A stretch of DNA of 64,000 nt from Isoetes taiwanensis (taxonomy: Eukaryota; Streptophyta; Lycopodiopsida; Isoetales; Isoetaceae): the NCBI GenBank assembly GCA_021234155.1, contig JAJEKV010000277.1, forward strand, positions 374,001 to 438,000, given 5' to 3'. The notes under the pieces are model-generated. The model worked only from the letters and a program-made list of their open reading frames with translations. It did not search any database and had not been told where the DNA came from. Positions 1 to 9,795 of the stretch are shown piece after piece (the stretch's first letter is position 1; each line of letters starts with the position of its first letter). A program made the translations under genes and the position numbers.

Positions 1-722
1 TGGTGCCTTCTTTGGTTTGGCTTAGCGTGCGGAGCTAATGTAATCTCACATTCTACACCCCTATAAGGTGGTAGCTGCCGGATTTCATCCGGGAATACAT
101 CCTTAAATTCTGAAATGAGCCTTGCTACTGGCTTGGGCAACTGATTCCCCTTATGGTCAATTCCATCCTGTTTATTTGGCTCAATTGCCTCTAACCTCAA
201 AATATAGTCCACCTTATTTCTTTCTATACTCTTCCTTAGCTGCTTCAAAGAGATACACTGCATGGGAGAAGCTGCCTTCTTGCCTTTCACTATGAATTTG
301 GTGCCGTCTGGTGCTGTCATGGAGATCTCGTTACGGTCGTAGTCGATCATGGCTTTCGCTGGCTTTAGGAACTCCATTCCTACTATAAGGTCATACCTTC
401 CAATTTCCATGACCTCTGCCCCCATGGGCCACTTACTTCCACTAAGGTCTATGTCGAATGTGATCCTCCTCCCCTTAGTGTGCCGGATGGCACCGCTTGC
501 CATGCTAATTGGCCTTGGCTTAGACTTCAAGACTTTATTCTTCATTAGGGCAGCCAGCCTAGGAGAGGCAAAGTTGTGAGAGCTACCTGTATCTATCAAC
601 ACTAGATATGGATTGCTATCTATGATCCCCTCAGCCGCAATGACTGTGGACTGATTTTCAATATCATCTGACTCAATGTTTGCATATATATGGCACTCAC
701 CCTCTATGAAGTCCTGGCTGTC
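1..722 (-). CDS. pol: Ty3/gypsy Pol, N-terminal part: aspartic protease and protease-RT linker (runs off window start)
   Basis: Read on the minus strand this is one open frame from just after an in-frame stop at about 723 to the window edge, about 240 codons. It contains the retroviral-type aspartic protease signature LIDTGSSHNF at roughly 560-600, a flap-like region, and GMEFL (the second conserved protease block). Then comes the linker that precedes reverse transcriptase in Ty3/gypsy elements, with the typical EFKDVFPDE...LPP block at about 65-110. Protease cleaves the Gag-Pol polyprotein in the virus-like particle. The reverse transcriptase itself lies beyond position 1. This is the best-preserved stretch of the left chromovirus copy. 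The missing start is expected, because gag and pol are normally one polyprotein. Confidence 0.85.
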
Positions 723-779
723 CTATTTGGTTTGTCGTCTTCATCGCCTTACGTTGGTGAATCCCAATCCCCAAGTTAC

Positions 780-1960
780 GCCAAACTTTTTGCTGCATGA
801 CGAATGGACAATCATGTGTTGATTGCTTGGCTGGAAGCACCTAAAACATAGTTTCTTCTCGATACATTCCTGTCTCTTCTCCTTCGGCAGACTGTCTAGA
901 AGATGCTTTAGCGCGCTGCCCCCTGATGTATTCTGCAGCTTACGATCCCCAAAGGCCTTACCCTGAACTTTTCCTTGCTGTTGGCCTCCTGATGGCGTAG
1001 TTGCTGATTGCTTACTGCAGTACTTGCCCTTGGTGCTGACACCTTTGATTTACCTTTGAAGGTATTTGTTTCTCCCCGGCATTCTTTGGTGCTTCTTCAA
1101 ACTTATGGCTTTATCCTCGGCTTACGCCCCTTGACTTTGGGTTGATTGCTCGGACTAGCCTTTTGATATTCTTTGTTCAATCCCTCAATGTAGGTTTCAA
1201 AGCTTGCCTTTCAGAAACTTCAGGGAACATGGGCACGAGCGCATGAATTCCTCTGTGTACTTTGCTACTGACAAGGTGCCATGGTTCAATCTGTAGAATT
1301 GTTGGATCTGCTTGCTAGTGTGTGATCTTGGCACATAGTGCTTGCGAAAGGCCTTGCTGAAGGTCTTGAATCTGCAAGCTGTTCCTTTTGAGCTTATTGG
1401 ACTTTGCGTAGCCTTTCCACCAAATTCTATTTTGCTCCTATTAAGTTTCTTTGTAGCAACCTTCCCTATATCCTTGTCCTTCATGCCATAAGGTTGCCAA
1501 ACTCTTCCATCTCGTCAAGCCGGGCTTACGCCTCCATACGACCTGTCCTTCCACGAGGCCGACCCAACTTCCTAGTCTTCCACACATTGCTCATAGCAAT
1601 GTCAACTTTCTTTGATAGTCATCGCCTTCCTTGCCACGGCTCTTACACGTGAAGTGTCGAACTCACTTTTCGAGCTAGAACTGTCTTGGGTTGTCAGTGT
1701 CGATGTCTTGGAGCTAGGTGGTGTTGGGGTCCTTCTGTTTCTCCTTTTTCTCTTTCTGTCTCTGACATTTCCCTGATTGTCTTGCCCCTCCGGCTGTGGA
1801 CCTTCCTCAATGCCTTCTTTGAGGTAGTGGTGGTGGAGGTGGTGGTCTTGAGTGCATATTCTTGGGCATTCATCAACGGGGTGGCCCAGTGAATCAACTG
1901 ATGCATCTGATTCCTCATCTGGGTGAGCCTTGCATTGATTGATTCCACCGTCATTTCCTC
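780..1960 (-). pseudogene. gag: Ty3/gypsy gag (capsid and degenerate zinc knuckle), frame-shifted
   Basis: Minus-strand fragments in different frames match the order of a chromovirus gag. The N-terminal part (1,954-1,694) begins MTVESINARL and is helical and S/T/K-rich. The capsid core (about 1,400-1,200) carries the Retrotrans_gag-type pattern, with FKTFSKAFRKHYVP followed by QIQQFYRLNHGTLSVAKYTEEF. A nucleocapsid knuckle at about 790-870 reads CFRC then, after an apparent one-base shift, THDCP; the expected histidine of the CCHC knuckle seems to be glutamine. The pieces cannot be read in one frame, so this gag is dead or needs frame changes. It lies directly upstream of the protease, as expected. 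Confidence 0.7.
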
Positions 1961-2500
1961 GTTGTTGTCATCTTGTTCGCGTCCAAATAGGTTTCTGGGT
2001 ACCCACTGGTGATGTCGGCCCTGTCCTTGAGAACCTGAGCCAGTGTTCCTTGCTGCAAGGATTAATCATCAATGCTTGTTATTTAAGTTACACATTAATC
2101 ATACTTGTTTACAATTGAATTGTTGTTAGGTACAAAAGAAATCATGTGAAAATTCCACTTACAAGTCAAGATCATAGTAAGTCATTAATATATAAAGATA
2201 CATTTCATGAATTACATGCTAACATCTGAAAGGGAGAATGTTCACTATAGATGAAATGACAACAAAACAAATTTTTCCGTCATCGATGCCCCTTCATGGT
2301 CTTGAAGAAGTTCTTGATGTTCTTGAGTCGTAGCCCTTTCTTAGGCGTTACGCAAGATCATGCGGCTGATCCTCCGCCAGTGCTCTTGCCATGCGGGGTG
2401 CGGGGAGTTCGGGTGCCGTTGCGCTACTTGCGACAAATGTGCATCCACGAGGTGGCCCTGGCGAAGTCGGCGGTGAAGAGATCTGAGATCTCTTGAAGAG
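1961..2500 (-). other. Spacer between unknown ORF and gag, with coding-like remnants
   Basis: No clean gene. Around 2,290-2,500 the minus strand has a G/C-rich coding-like stretch, with Arg/His/Gln-rich frames ending in stops. It may be the C-terminal tail of the unknown ORF to the right or the start of gag. The part at 2,050-2,280 is AT-rich and shows nothing recognisable. Confidence 0.35.
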
Positions 2501-3828
2501 GATGACATGATCAATCCAAGTAGTCTAGTGCGGCGTCTTTGCCCAAAACCCGAGAGAGGGCTATGAGGGGCTTTGACGAGACTCTTCTCCTCTTGGGCTA
2601 AACTCCTTGTGGAATACTATCATCTGCCCTTGGCTAAGGGCGGGGAGATAGTATCGAAGCGCCTTGCCCTTCCCCGCGATGTTAGAACCTGTGCCTCTTC
2701 TGCCAGCTGCTTCCCCATAGGTTTCTAGTGCTATGAGGTCTTCGTGGTCCCTCCACATTGTGGTAGCGTTCTCCAAGTTGATGTTGGCGTGCGCCTCACG
2801 CGACCTCCTAGAACGGACTGGTCGGCTAGAGCTTGGGCCTCTTCCTGGCTTGTACAACCTGCTTTGAATCTGCTGGAATTCTTCCTCTGGGATGATGGGT
2901 TCCTGTTATTGATACATCTGCCTTATCTGCTGATAAGCTTGTATATCCGACATTGTCTCCCCGGCGTAGGAGTGTCGCCCTGCTACTTCCCTTGGAATTT
3001 CCTGATAGGAGTAGTCGATGAAGTCGCTGCCCTGCTCTTGTGCAATTAAGCCCAAGAGCTCATCGATCCTGAGGCCTTCTTCTTGGCAGTAAGGAAGGTT
3101 GATGATGTCGTTGGCCAAGATGTACTCCTCGCCGTCGATGATCACTGGTGACAGGGCTGTGATGCCAATTGGTAGTTCGAAATCTCGCCTTAATGTGCCT
3201 TCCTGCCTAGCTATTCGCCTCTCCATCCTTCTTGCCTCTCTCATCTCCCAACTTGGGTTCTCCTCCCCTTGCTACTCGTAGTCTTGCTCAATCTGCAGCA
3301 TGGGTGTTCCTGAGGTCGCGCCATAATACTCGTACTCTATAGAGTCAATCTCATGGATGCTGATCTGCTCCCTCGGGTATCGAGAGGTGCTAAATCTAAG
3401 GGCTGAAGTGAGGGCTCTCCTGCCTTGTTGATTGACTTATACTGCATGAACAAAGCTAAGGCTGCAGGAGCTGAGAGGTATCTATGCCTATTATGTTTGC
3501 AGGTCATATAGTCAGACATGGGTCTAGTCCTATACAACTTGCTTTTGGATCCTCCTCCTAAGGCTTGGCTAAGCGAGTCTAGGGATACCCATTTCCCTCC
3601 CCTAGGCAGCAAGCTAACTTCCCAGGGTAGGACCTGCTGGTCATATTGGCAGATGATATCAGTGTAGAAGGGAGTTCTGGTCAATGTTGCATGGAGATCA
3701 AAGAGGTGGTCAAAGACATGGAAGGCTTGCTCAGCAGGAAAATCACTGATATGATTTGCAGCATCATACCATCTGATGAAGCTAGAAGGCGCCATGAAGC
3801 AGGGATGGATGTAGAAAATGGTTTGCAA
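2500..3828 (-). pseudogene. Unknown retroelement-borne ORF between leader and gag (broken)
   Basis: Three minus-strand open stretches (3,828-3,337, 3,244-2,906, 2,857-2,561) line up as one decayed gene of about 420-460 codons, separated by a frameshift near 3,360 and in-frame stops near 3,272 and 2,905. The N-terminal part contains FIRWYDAANHI and HVFDHLFDLHATLTRTPFY. The middle has a basic RRMERRIARQEG stretch and an acidic/hydrophobic segment (VIIDGEEYILANDI). The C-terminal part is Ser/Arg-rich. No family was recognised. It has its own TATA-like box about 75 bp upstream and sits where chromoviruses normally have only leader sequence. It could be an additional element protein or a captured host gene. 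Confidence 0.5.
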
Positions 3829-3900
3829 CGATCAATGGGAGGCTAAAAAATCGCCTAGGATGCTAAGAGCAATTATGAGGAAGGAAAAATGACAAATGGG

Positions 3901-3914
3901 CCCCCTTTTATAGG
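3901..3914 (-). promoter_or_regulatory. TATA-like box upstream of the unknown ORF
   Basis: On the minus strand the sequence reads CCTATAAAAGGGGG, close to the TATA consensus, 73 bp before the ATG at 3,828. Spacing fits a transcription start near 3,875. This is a pattern match only. Confidence 0.5.
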
Positions 3915-4090
3915 CTATGGTCCGCCTCGAGTTTCGTGCACAAGGTTTCTTGATGGGAAAAACTTTTGTTCAAGGGCTATAGGTGTCCAAATGAGCTACC
4001 ATGAAGTGCAAATCTAAGCAAAGCAAAGCAAGAAACACTACATAGCAGGTTGTTGGGTCAAAATTGGTCAAATTAGGCCAAAAAGGGCCA

Positions 4091-4356
4091 AATCGGAAGG
4101 GTTCGCGCGAAATCGCGTTCCAAAGCGGTCGGAAGTGGTTTTGGCGTGGACCCTTCCGGTTTCGCAATTTTGAAGCTAATTTGACGAATTTTTGAGGTTT
4201 GGAAGATCCTAACATGACTAACTGATCAATTCTAGCCTATCATGCAACTTTTCCTGAGCAAAATTGACGTCCAGAGACTAAATCGGAAGGGTTCGCACGA
4301 AATCGCCTTCCGAGGCGCCCGGAAGTGGTTTTGGCGCGGACCCTTCCGGTTTCGCC
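4091..4356. repeat. Two copies of a 76-bp hairpin-forming repeat, 190 bp apart
   Basis: Copies at 4,091-4,166 and 4,281-4,356 share the same layout: CGGAAGGGT near the start, a GC-rich middle, GGAAGTGGTTTTGGCG, then ACCCTTCCG near the end. The arms CGGAAGGGT and ACCCTTCCG are perfect complements, so each copy can form a stem of 9 bp or more. The surroundings are AT-rich, so the GC islands stand out. The region lies in the leader between the Helitron and the unknown ORF of the left chromovirus. Function is not known; an RNA structure or protein-binding site in the element leader is possible. Confidence 0.75.
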
Positions 4357-4500
4357 AATTTTGATCCGAAAAGTGATTTTGTTAATTAGGGATAAGATGA
4401 TTAAACTATTACAAGTTTAATGCAAAATTTTTTAGTACAATCTGACTTATCTAACTACCTTTTTACATCAATTTTACAAGACAAAGAAGTTATATATTTA

Positions 4501-6399
4501 CTAGTAATGGTGCCCAGCGTTGCTGAGCATAAGTTGAGAGCCTGTAAATGCTTTGGAATGCAGTGAGAAAAGCCCTATCCCTTTCCCTTTCCCTTTTGCT
4601 CTATCCCGCATTTCATTTTTTCTTATTTTCTCTACCTTTTTTTTTTCTTTTCCTTTTTTTTTCTCGTCTTTTTCACATGTTTCCTTGTTTTCCCATCTCT
4701 TTCCTTCCCCCTTCCCTGTTCCCGATAACCTTTTTCCCTTCCCTTTTGCTCCTTTCTCCACCTTTTCCCTCTTCTCTTTTTTCTTTGCCCTTTTCCCTTC
4801 CCCTTTCTTTTTTTTTATGCCTTCTCTTTTCCCCACCCTTTTTCCATGTCTTCCATTTTTCTCAACCTTTTACTCTTTCGCAATTTTTCATGCCTATTTT
4901 CCCTTCTTTTTTCCTCCTTTTCCCACTCTTTTCCTCCTTTTTTTATGTGCCCTTTTCCCTTCCATTTTCCTTTTCTCCCTCCCGTTTCCCATGCCCTTTT
5001 TACCTTCCCTTTTCCATCTCCTCACCCTTTCCCTCTTTCCCTTTTCCATGTTTCCTTTTTCTCTTCCCCTTTTCCATTTTCCTCATTTCCTTTTTCCCGT
5101 GCCTCTCTCTCTTTCCCCCCTTTTCCATTCTTTTTTCTTTTCTATTTCCCTTTTCCCATGCCCTTTTTCCCACCCTTTTCTTCTTTCTATTTTTCCCGTG
5201 CTTCCTTTTTCTCCTTTTCCCACCCTTTCCCTCTTCAGGTGCAATTTTCCCTTCTTTCAACCCCTTCCTTTTCTTTTCTCTTTTCCTTTCCTCATGTCCT
5301 TTTCCCTTTCCCTCCCTCCATCACTCCCTGCTTCCCTTTTCCTTTTTTCCGTTTCCTTTTCTTGATGGATTTTTTTTTCTTTCCGTTTTCCTCCTTTGCC
5401 GATCCTTTTCTGTGCACTTTTTCCCTTATTTCCTTTTTCTTTTTCCTTTTTCCATGCCTTTTGCACATTTGTTTTATTCTCTTATTTCCTATACCCATTT
5501 TCCTCTTTTCCCCACCCTTTCTCTCTTGCCCTTTTCTTTTTCCTGTTTTTTTACTTTTTTTTTCCCTTTCTTCACCATTTTCCTCTTCCCTTTTCTCTCA
5601 TGCCCTTCCCCTCTTCCCTTTTCTCGTTTTTCTCTTTCTTTTTCCTTGTGACCTTTACCTAGGTTCCCTTTCCCCTTTTCCCTTTCCTTTTCTTTCTTCT
5701 CACTTTCCTTTTTCTATGCCCCTTTTCTTTCCCCTCTCCCCATCCTTTTCTTGTTCCCCCTTGTCCCTTCCCTTTTCCTCAATTTTCCAACCTTTCACTC
5801 TTCCCCTTTTCTTGATGCATTTTTTCCCTTCCCTTTCCCTCTCTTTTTTTTTTCCCCTTTTCCTATGCCATTTGTCCCTTCCTTTTTCCTCTTTCCTCAA
5901 CGCTTCTCTTTTTCCCCCTTTTCCCATGCTCCTTCCTTTTCCCATGCTTTTTTTCTCCTCCCCTTTTCTATGCTTTTTTTCTCTTCATTTTCTCCTTTTT
6001 TCAACCTTTTCCTCTTTCCTTTTTTTTTCATGCCCTTTCCATTTACCTTTTCCACTTTATCTCTTCCTCCTTCCCTCGTGCCCTTTTCCCAGGTTCCCTT
6101 TCCCTTTTTCGTTTTTCATGCCTTTTTCTCTTCTCTTATCCCCACCCTTTTCCATTTTCCTTTTACCCTTTTCCCTTTTCCCCATGCCTTTTTGCCCTTC
6201 ATATTCTCTCTTTCCACTTCCCTTTTCCTTTTCCCCCTTTTCATTTACCCTTTCCCCTTAAGAGATCGAAGCATGACCAATCACAGTGTTGGTAAGTCGT
6301 GCATTAAATCTAGGCCTTCGGATGCATCCAGATGATCTCGGCCATTCAAATTAGGGCTCGATGCACTACACACTTACGGTATAACATTATAATATAAGA
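4501..6399 (-). mobile_element. Helitron copy 1 (non-autonomous, polypurine-filled)
   Basis: Read on the minus strand the element starts TCTTATATTATAATG at 6,399 and ends at 4,501 with an imperfect hairpin (CTCAGC-AAC-GCTGGG), a short spacer and CTAG. The flanking bases on that strand are A before TC and T after CTAG. These are the Helitron hallmarks: 5' TC, 3' hairpin plus CTRR, insertion between A and T, no target duplication. It shares both ends and its interior with the copy at 25,255-27,114. It encodes no Rep/helicase. About 1.7 kb of the interior is polypurine on the Helitron strand. It is inserted in the leader region of the left chromovirus copy, just beyond the H3-like gene. Confidence 0.88.
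4560..6258 (+). repeat. 1.7-kb homopyrimidine tract (plus strand) inside Helitron copy 1
   Basis: Nearly pure C/T on the plus strand, built of short CCCTTTTCC-type units. ATG or ATGCC interruptions recur every few tens of bases, and G and A are otherwise rare. Long open frames rich in Phe, Ser, Pro and Leu across it are by-products of the composition. Such a tract can favour triplex (H-DNA) structures. Confidence 0.9.
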
Positions 6400-6456
6400 T
6401 AGAGAACAGTTAAATTACATCAAAAAATTTTAATTATAATTACAAAATAAAGAGAC

Positions 6457-7553
6457 TCAAGGGTATTCCTTGCGGATCCTCCGCGCCAAATGGAGGTCCT
6501 TGGGCATCACGGTCACCCTCTTGGCGTGGATTGCGCACAGGTTCCCCTCCTCAAAAAGTTGGGTCAGCTCCGCCTCGGCTGCCACTTGCAGGACCCGTGT
6601 TGTCAACGACGTTACCCTGTCGGTGACGAACTCCTGCATGACTTCCCGCATCAGGCGCTCGAAAGGAGCCTTCCTGATCAGGAGATTAGTGCACTGCTGG
6701 AAGTGCCTAATCTCCCGAAAAACACGGGCGTGCCGAGAATTAGGCCCGTGGTGGGTCTTCTTCGGCTTCTCCGGTTGTGGAGGTGGCGGCTTTGGCTGGT
6801 TCTTCTTCGGCTCCACGTTCTGCCTACAATACCAGTCATTGTACCTTGTCCAGCGATGTACTCCTGGTATGCCTTCAGTTTGCACTTGAATTAGCGCTCC
6901 TCTCGAAGCGCGAATGGCCGCTCGCCCACCTTCTGCTTCTTTACTACCTTTGGTGGCTTGGGCCACTTGGGGTAGGGTGGGCATGCGTTAGGGTCTGAAG
7001 ATTCCCCAACGACTTCTTCTCCTTCCTCTTGGGCTTCCTCCTCCTCCTGCACTTCCTCTTCCTCCTCGTCAGCTACCTCGCATGGCCGAGGTTCCTCGAT
7101 CACTACGGTCCCGCGAGGTCTGTCGTTTCTCCTCTTCGTTCTCCGCTCCTTCTCCCTAAGCTCCCTCTCCCTCTTCTTTCTCGCAGCTTCTTCTTCCGGC
7201 CACTCCACCACCTTATTCTTGCCCTTTTTCTTTGCTGACGAAGGGCCCGCCTCCTGAGTCTGGTGCTGCGGCTGCTCTTGGTCAACCTCCTGCTCTTCTT
7301 CTCGGGCAGAGAGGTCCTCCATGTTCACTATTTCGCCAGTCCGCTGAGTCTGGGCCGACGAGGAACTGCTGCTGCTGCTAGGGCTGCCCTCCTCCAAAGG
7401 CTGGAAGGTATCATCGGTGGAGGAAAATGCCTCGTCACCCGGCTTCGGTCGAAGGTGTGGCGGAACCTTCTCATGTCGACCTGCTGCTACCTGTGCCATG
7501 GAGAGTGTAGGTCTCTCACCAAACTTCCTGGCTGTCTGCTTGGTGCGTGCCAT
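6457..7553 (-). pseudogene. Long-tailed histone H3-like gene in the leader of the chromovirus (frame interrupted or spliced)
   Basis: The minus-strand ATG at 7,553 opens MARTKQTARK, identical to the first ten residues of histone H3 including K4 and K9, then diverges (FGERP). About 200 residues follow: a Ser run, Gln/Glu-rich segments, a Lys/Arg-rich block (KKRERELREKERRTKRR) and an acidic run of Glu. The last 90 residues (6,725-6,457) are an H3 histone fold: [16 protein letters not shown] (alpha-N), PFERLMRE (alpha-1), then [20 protein letters not shown] and LARRIR (alpha-2/alpha-3), ending in TGA. The two parts are in different frames, with TAA at about 6,893. Either the gene is broken, or a 143-nt GT-AG intron (AA|GTGGCC at 6,966 to TTGTAG at 6,824) joins the frames, giving about 317 residues. 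Canonical H3 is 135 residues. It begins 572 bp inside the primer-binding site of the left chromovirus. Confidence 0.85.
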
Positions 7554-7640
7554 ATTTAACGATCTAAGAAATGGATGACGTAAGGCTGAGCAAGAGAGAT
7601 AAGGTGGAGGAAAAGGTTGGAGGGAAAATAAGGTGGCAAG

Positions 7641-7650
7641 ATATTTAAAA
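7641..7650 (-). promoter_or_regulatory. TATA-like box upstream of the H3-like gene
   Basis: The minus strand reads TTTTAAATAT about 90 bp before the ATG at 7,553. A C/T-rich 5' leader lies between them. The position is suitable for a core promoter, so the gene may have its own transcript in addition to LTR read-through. Confidence 0.4.
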
Positions 7651-7659
7651 GGAGGGTCC

Positions 7660-8124
7660 CCTGGGAATATTCTCCTACCATTAATAGGCCTACTTATTAG
7701 CCCCCCTTATTAATTACTCCAATTTACTTAATTATTAGTATCTATTTAATTATTAGTGTATATACTTAATTTCATATTATACTTTAGAATTTTCAAATTT
7801 CCTAATAGTTTGGAGTGTTAATTATGAATTTGCGCCATTTTTCACTCAGGTCTCAGATTGGCATGATTCTTCGACCCATTTTAGGTGAAATTTGATGCAA
7901 ATGCATAATTTTCACTTCAAATTTACTAGAAGGTTAATTTGGCTCATTCTTTTTCATCATCTAACAACTTAGCCTATTCTTACGGACCCACTACCTAGGA
8001 GAAAATTTTTTTCCCCTATTTTCGAGGTTCCATGGTGGAAATTTTTCATTTGACACCCTATTAGGCCTGTTAGACTACTTTCATGGTTATGGTCAGTGCT
8101 AGTTCCTGGTCAACCAAGAACATC
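7660..8124. other. Chromovirus leader between primer site and H3-like gene
   Basis: AT-rich, with no open frame of interest and no recognisable motif beyond the flanking primer site and TATA-like box. It is consistent with the untranslated leader of an LTR retrotransposon. Confidence 0.4.
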
Positions 8125-8136
8125 GCTCTGATGCCA
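8125..8136 (-). promoter_or_regulatory. Primer-binding site (initiator tRNA-Met type)
   Basis: The minus strand reads TGGCATCAGAGC one base inside the LTR end. The usual plant primer site TGGTATCAGAGC, complementary to the 3' end of initiator tRNA-Met, differs by one base. It marks the start of minus-strand DNA synthesis and shows that the LTR at 8,138-9,782 acts as the 5' LTR of the copy to its left. Confidence 0.85.
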
Positions 8137-8137
8137 T

Positions 8138-9782
8138 TGTGACGCTCCCTGCTAAATATACGGCTCCCGGCCGTACACTCGGCAGGAAATCCCCCATCCG
8201 GTCCTTCAACCCCCACGGGCCCCCTCGGGTCTATCCCACTCTGAGATGATCGTAGTGCGGGAAGGGTTTCTGAAAGGTGTCTTGCGTGCCCTTCCCCTAT
8301 GGGCTCCTATCACAGCGGAAGCACAAACATCGTCAGAACTAGCAATACAATACAATATACTACCTCAAGGGGTAGCTCATCCACATATCCATAGGTGCAA
8401 AGAACATAATCATATGCCATAAAACATGAGAGCTCCTACCCATGGCTGCGACACATAAGGAAGTCTACTGACTGGATAGGCCTCAAGATAGAGCAGACCG
8501 AGTCATAACAATGGCGGGGCTGGCATAAGACAATGGCTAGGGTTGACCACTCCATCCGCCCCTCACATTGCATACTTTGCAAATGGGCTAGATCGGGGCT
8601 CACGGCATGACTCTAACCTTCGGGATCGCAATCCCATGGCATCACCCATCGGGACTACTCGGTTGCATCTCCTGGTCCGTCGCCGAGGTAGGAAGGGTTG
8701 CATCTCCCCTTCGAGGGGTCTAGAGGCTCCGCAGGTGGCTAAAGAATCGTGGCGACACTGCGATTCGTACCCGTGAACCCCCCAAAACAAGAGCCAAGCT
8801 GACACTTGCAACTCTTGAGAGGCAGGGCGACACCATCGCCCCAGGAGGTGTCGGACCCATGCTCGGCCCACATGAAGTGACCGACCATAAGCCTAGCTCA
8901 CTATGGGATCCCCCGTAGCCCCCACTCGGCAGGGATCCTCCCGCCATCTTGCCTCTAGCCCCGTTGTATAGTGCTGAGTCACATCATAGCTTCCATAGCC
9001 CGGTGGGTTCCTATGCACAGGCCGCATCTAATAGGAACTAAGGGATCTACACTAGGAGCATACTACATATGGCCCTAGGTCTCTACCCCCCTTCCCAATA
9101 CAAGAGAAGCAACATGATCAACCAACATCACATACATCACATCATGATCAATATCATAAGAACATCTTAACCTAATCATACACATCTAACTTACAGTTAG
9201 GGTTCCTTGATTAGGGTTCAAGATGTTCATCAAAGGTTCTAGGAGGGCTCTACTCTAGACACGAAATGCTAACCCATCTGGAGTGCTAACTTCCAGATGA
9301 ACTAACATGAACTCTACTCAACCTACCTCCTCCAGAAGCGCTTCTTCCCATCCCTGGCGTCTCCATGCTCCTTGACATGGGTCGAAGGCTTGCCCCCTCT
9401 ACGATCATGCACACCTTCCAAGGGCTGCTGCTCCAGGCTAGGCTATGATGAACGATGCTCGAAACGGGGTTTCGGGCACGTAGATGAGAGTTCAGGTGCT
9501 AGGGTCAGGAAAAAGGGTCTAGGGTTAGGGTTTGAGCCAATATAGGTGTGGGTCCACATGGGATGCCACGTGGCACCAATAGGATGAGGCCGTGTGGCGG
9601 TCGCCCAATAGGATAAGGCCATGTGGAAATGGCCTTATCCTAAGGTTATCTAAGTTAAACAATTAACTTAGATGTGCACCCCTTGCCACTTTCTAAGGCA
9701 TACAAGGCTACATAGGTAGACTTGTATGGTGACGGTCCAGGAATATACGTATTTATAGCGTATATTCTCTTGGAACGTCACA
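8138..9782 (-). repeat. Long terminal repeat, 1,645 bp, shared by two chromovirus copies
   Basis: On the minus strand it begins TGTGACGTTCC (9,782) and ends GGAGCGTCACA (8,138), a near-perfect 11-bp terminal inverted repeat bounded by TG...CA. A polypurine tract abuts its right end and a primer-binding site abuts its left end. It is therefore the 3' LTR of the right copy and the 5' LTR of the left copy. A TATA-like CTATAAATA sits at 9,758-9,750, only about 25 bp into the LTR, inside an inverted repeat (AATATACG...CGTATATT, 9,742-9,766). A partner LTR is not in the window. Confidence 0.88.
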
Positions 9783-9795
9783 TTCTCCCCCCCTT
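9783..9795 (-). promoter_or_regulatory. Polypurine tract of the right chromovirus copy
   Basis: The minus strand reads AAGGGGGGGAGAA directly before the LTR start TGTGACG. This is the plus-strand priming site of LTR retrotransposons and fixes the right-hand LTR boundary. Confidence 0.85.

Larger units (their letters stand above)
1..9782 (-). mobile_element. Left chromovirus copy (5' LTR to protease; continues past window start)
   Basis: Order on the minus strand: LTR, primer site, leader, H3-like gene, Helitron insertion, hairpin repeats, unknown ORF, gag, protease, RT linker. Two extra genes precede gag, which is not usual for Ty3/gypsy chromoviruses. Without the Helitron the LTR-to-gag distance is still about 4.3 kb. 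Confidence 0.7.

Noticed and set aside
4548-6335. Very long open frames (up to about 470 codons) rich in Phe, Ser, Pro and Leu
   Set aside because: They exist because the homopyrimidine tract lacks stop codons; there is no domain and all three frames are open at once.
6470-6998. Three overlapping plus-strand frames opposite the H3 fold
   Set aside because: The minus strand encodes a clear histone fold; the plus frames have no recognisable content.
7029-7559. Plus-strand frames opposite the H3-like gene
   Set aside because: Leu-rich shadows of the Glu/Lys/Arg-rich minus-strand coding sequence.
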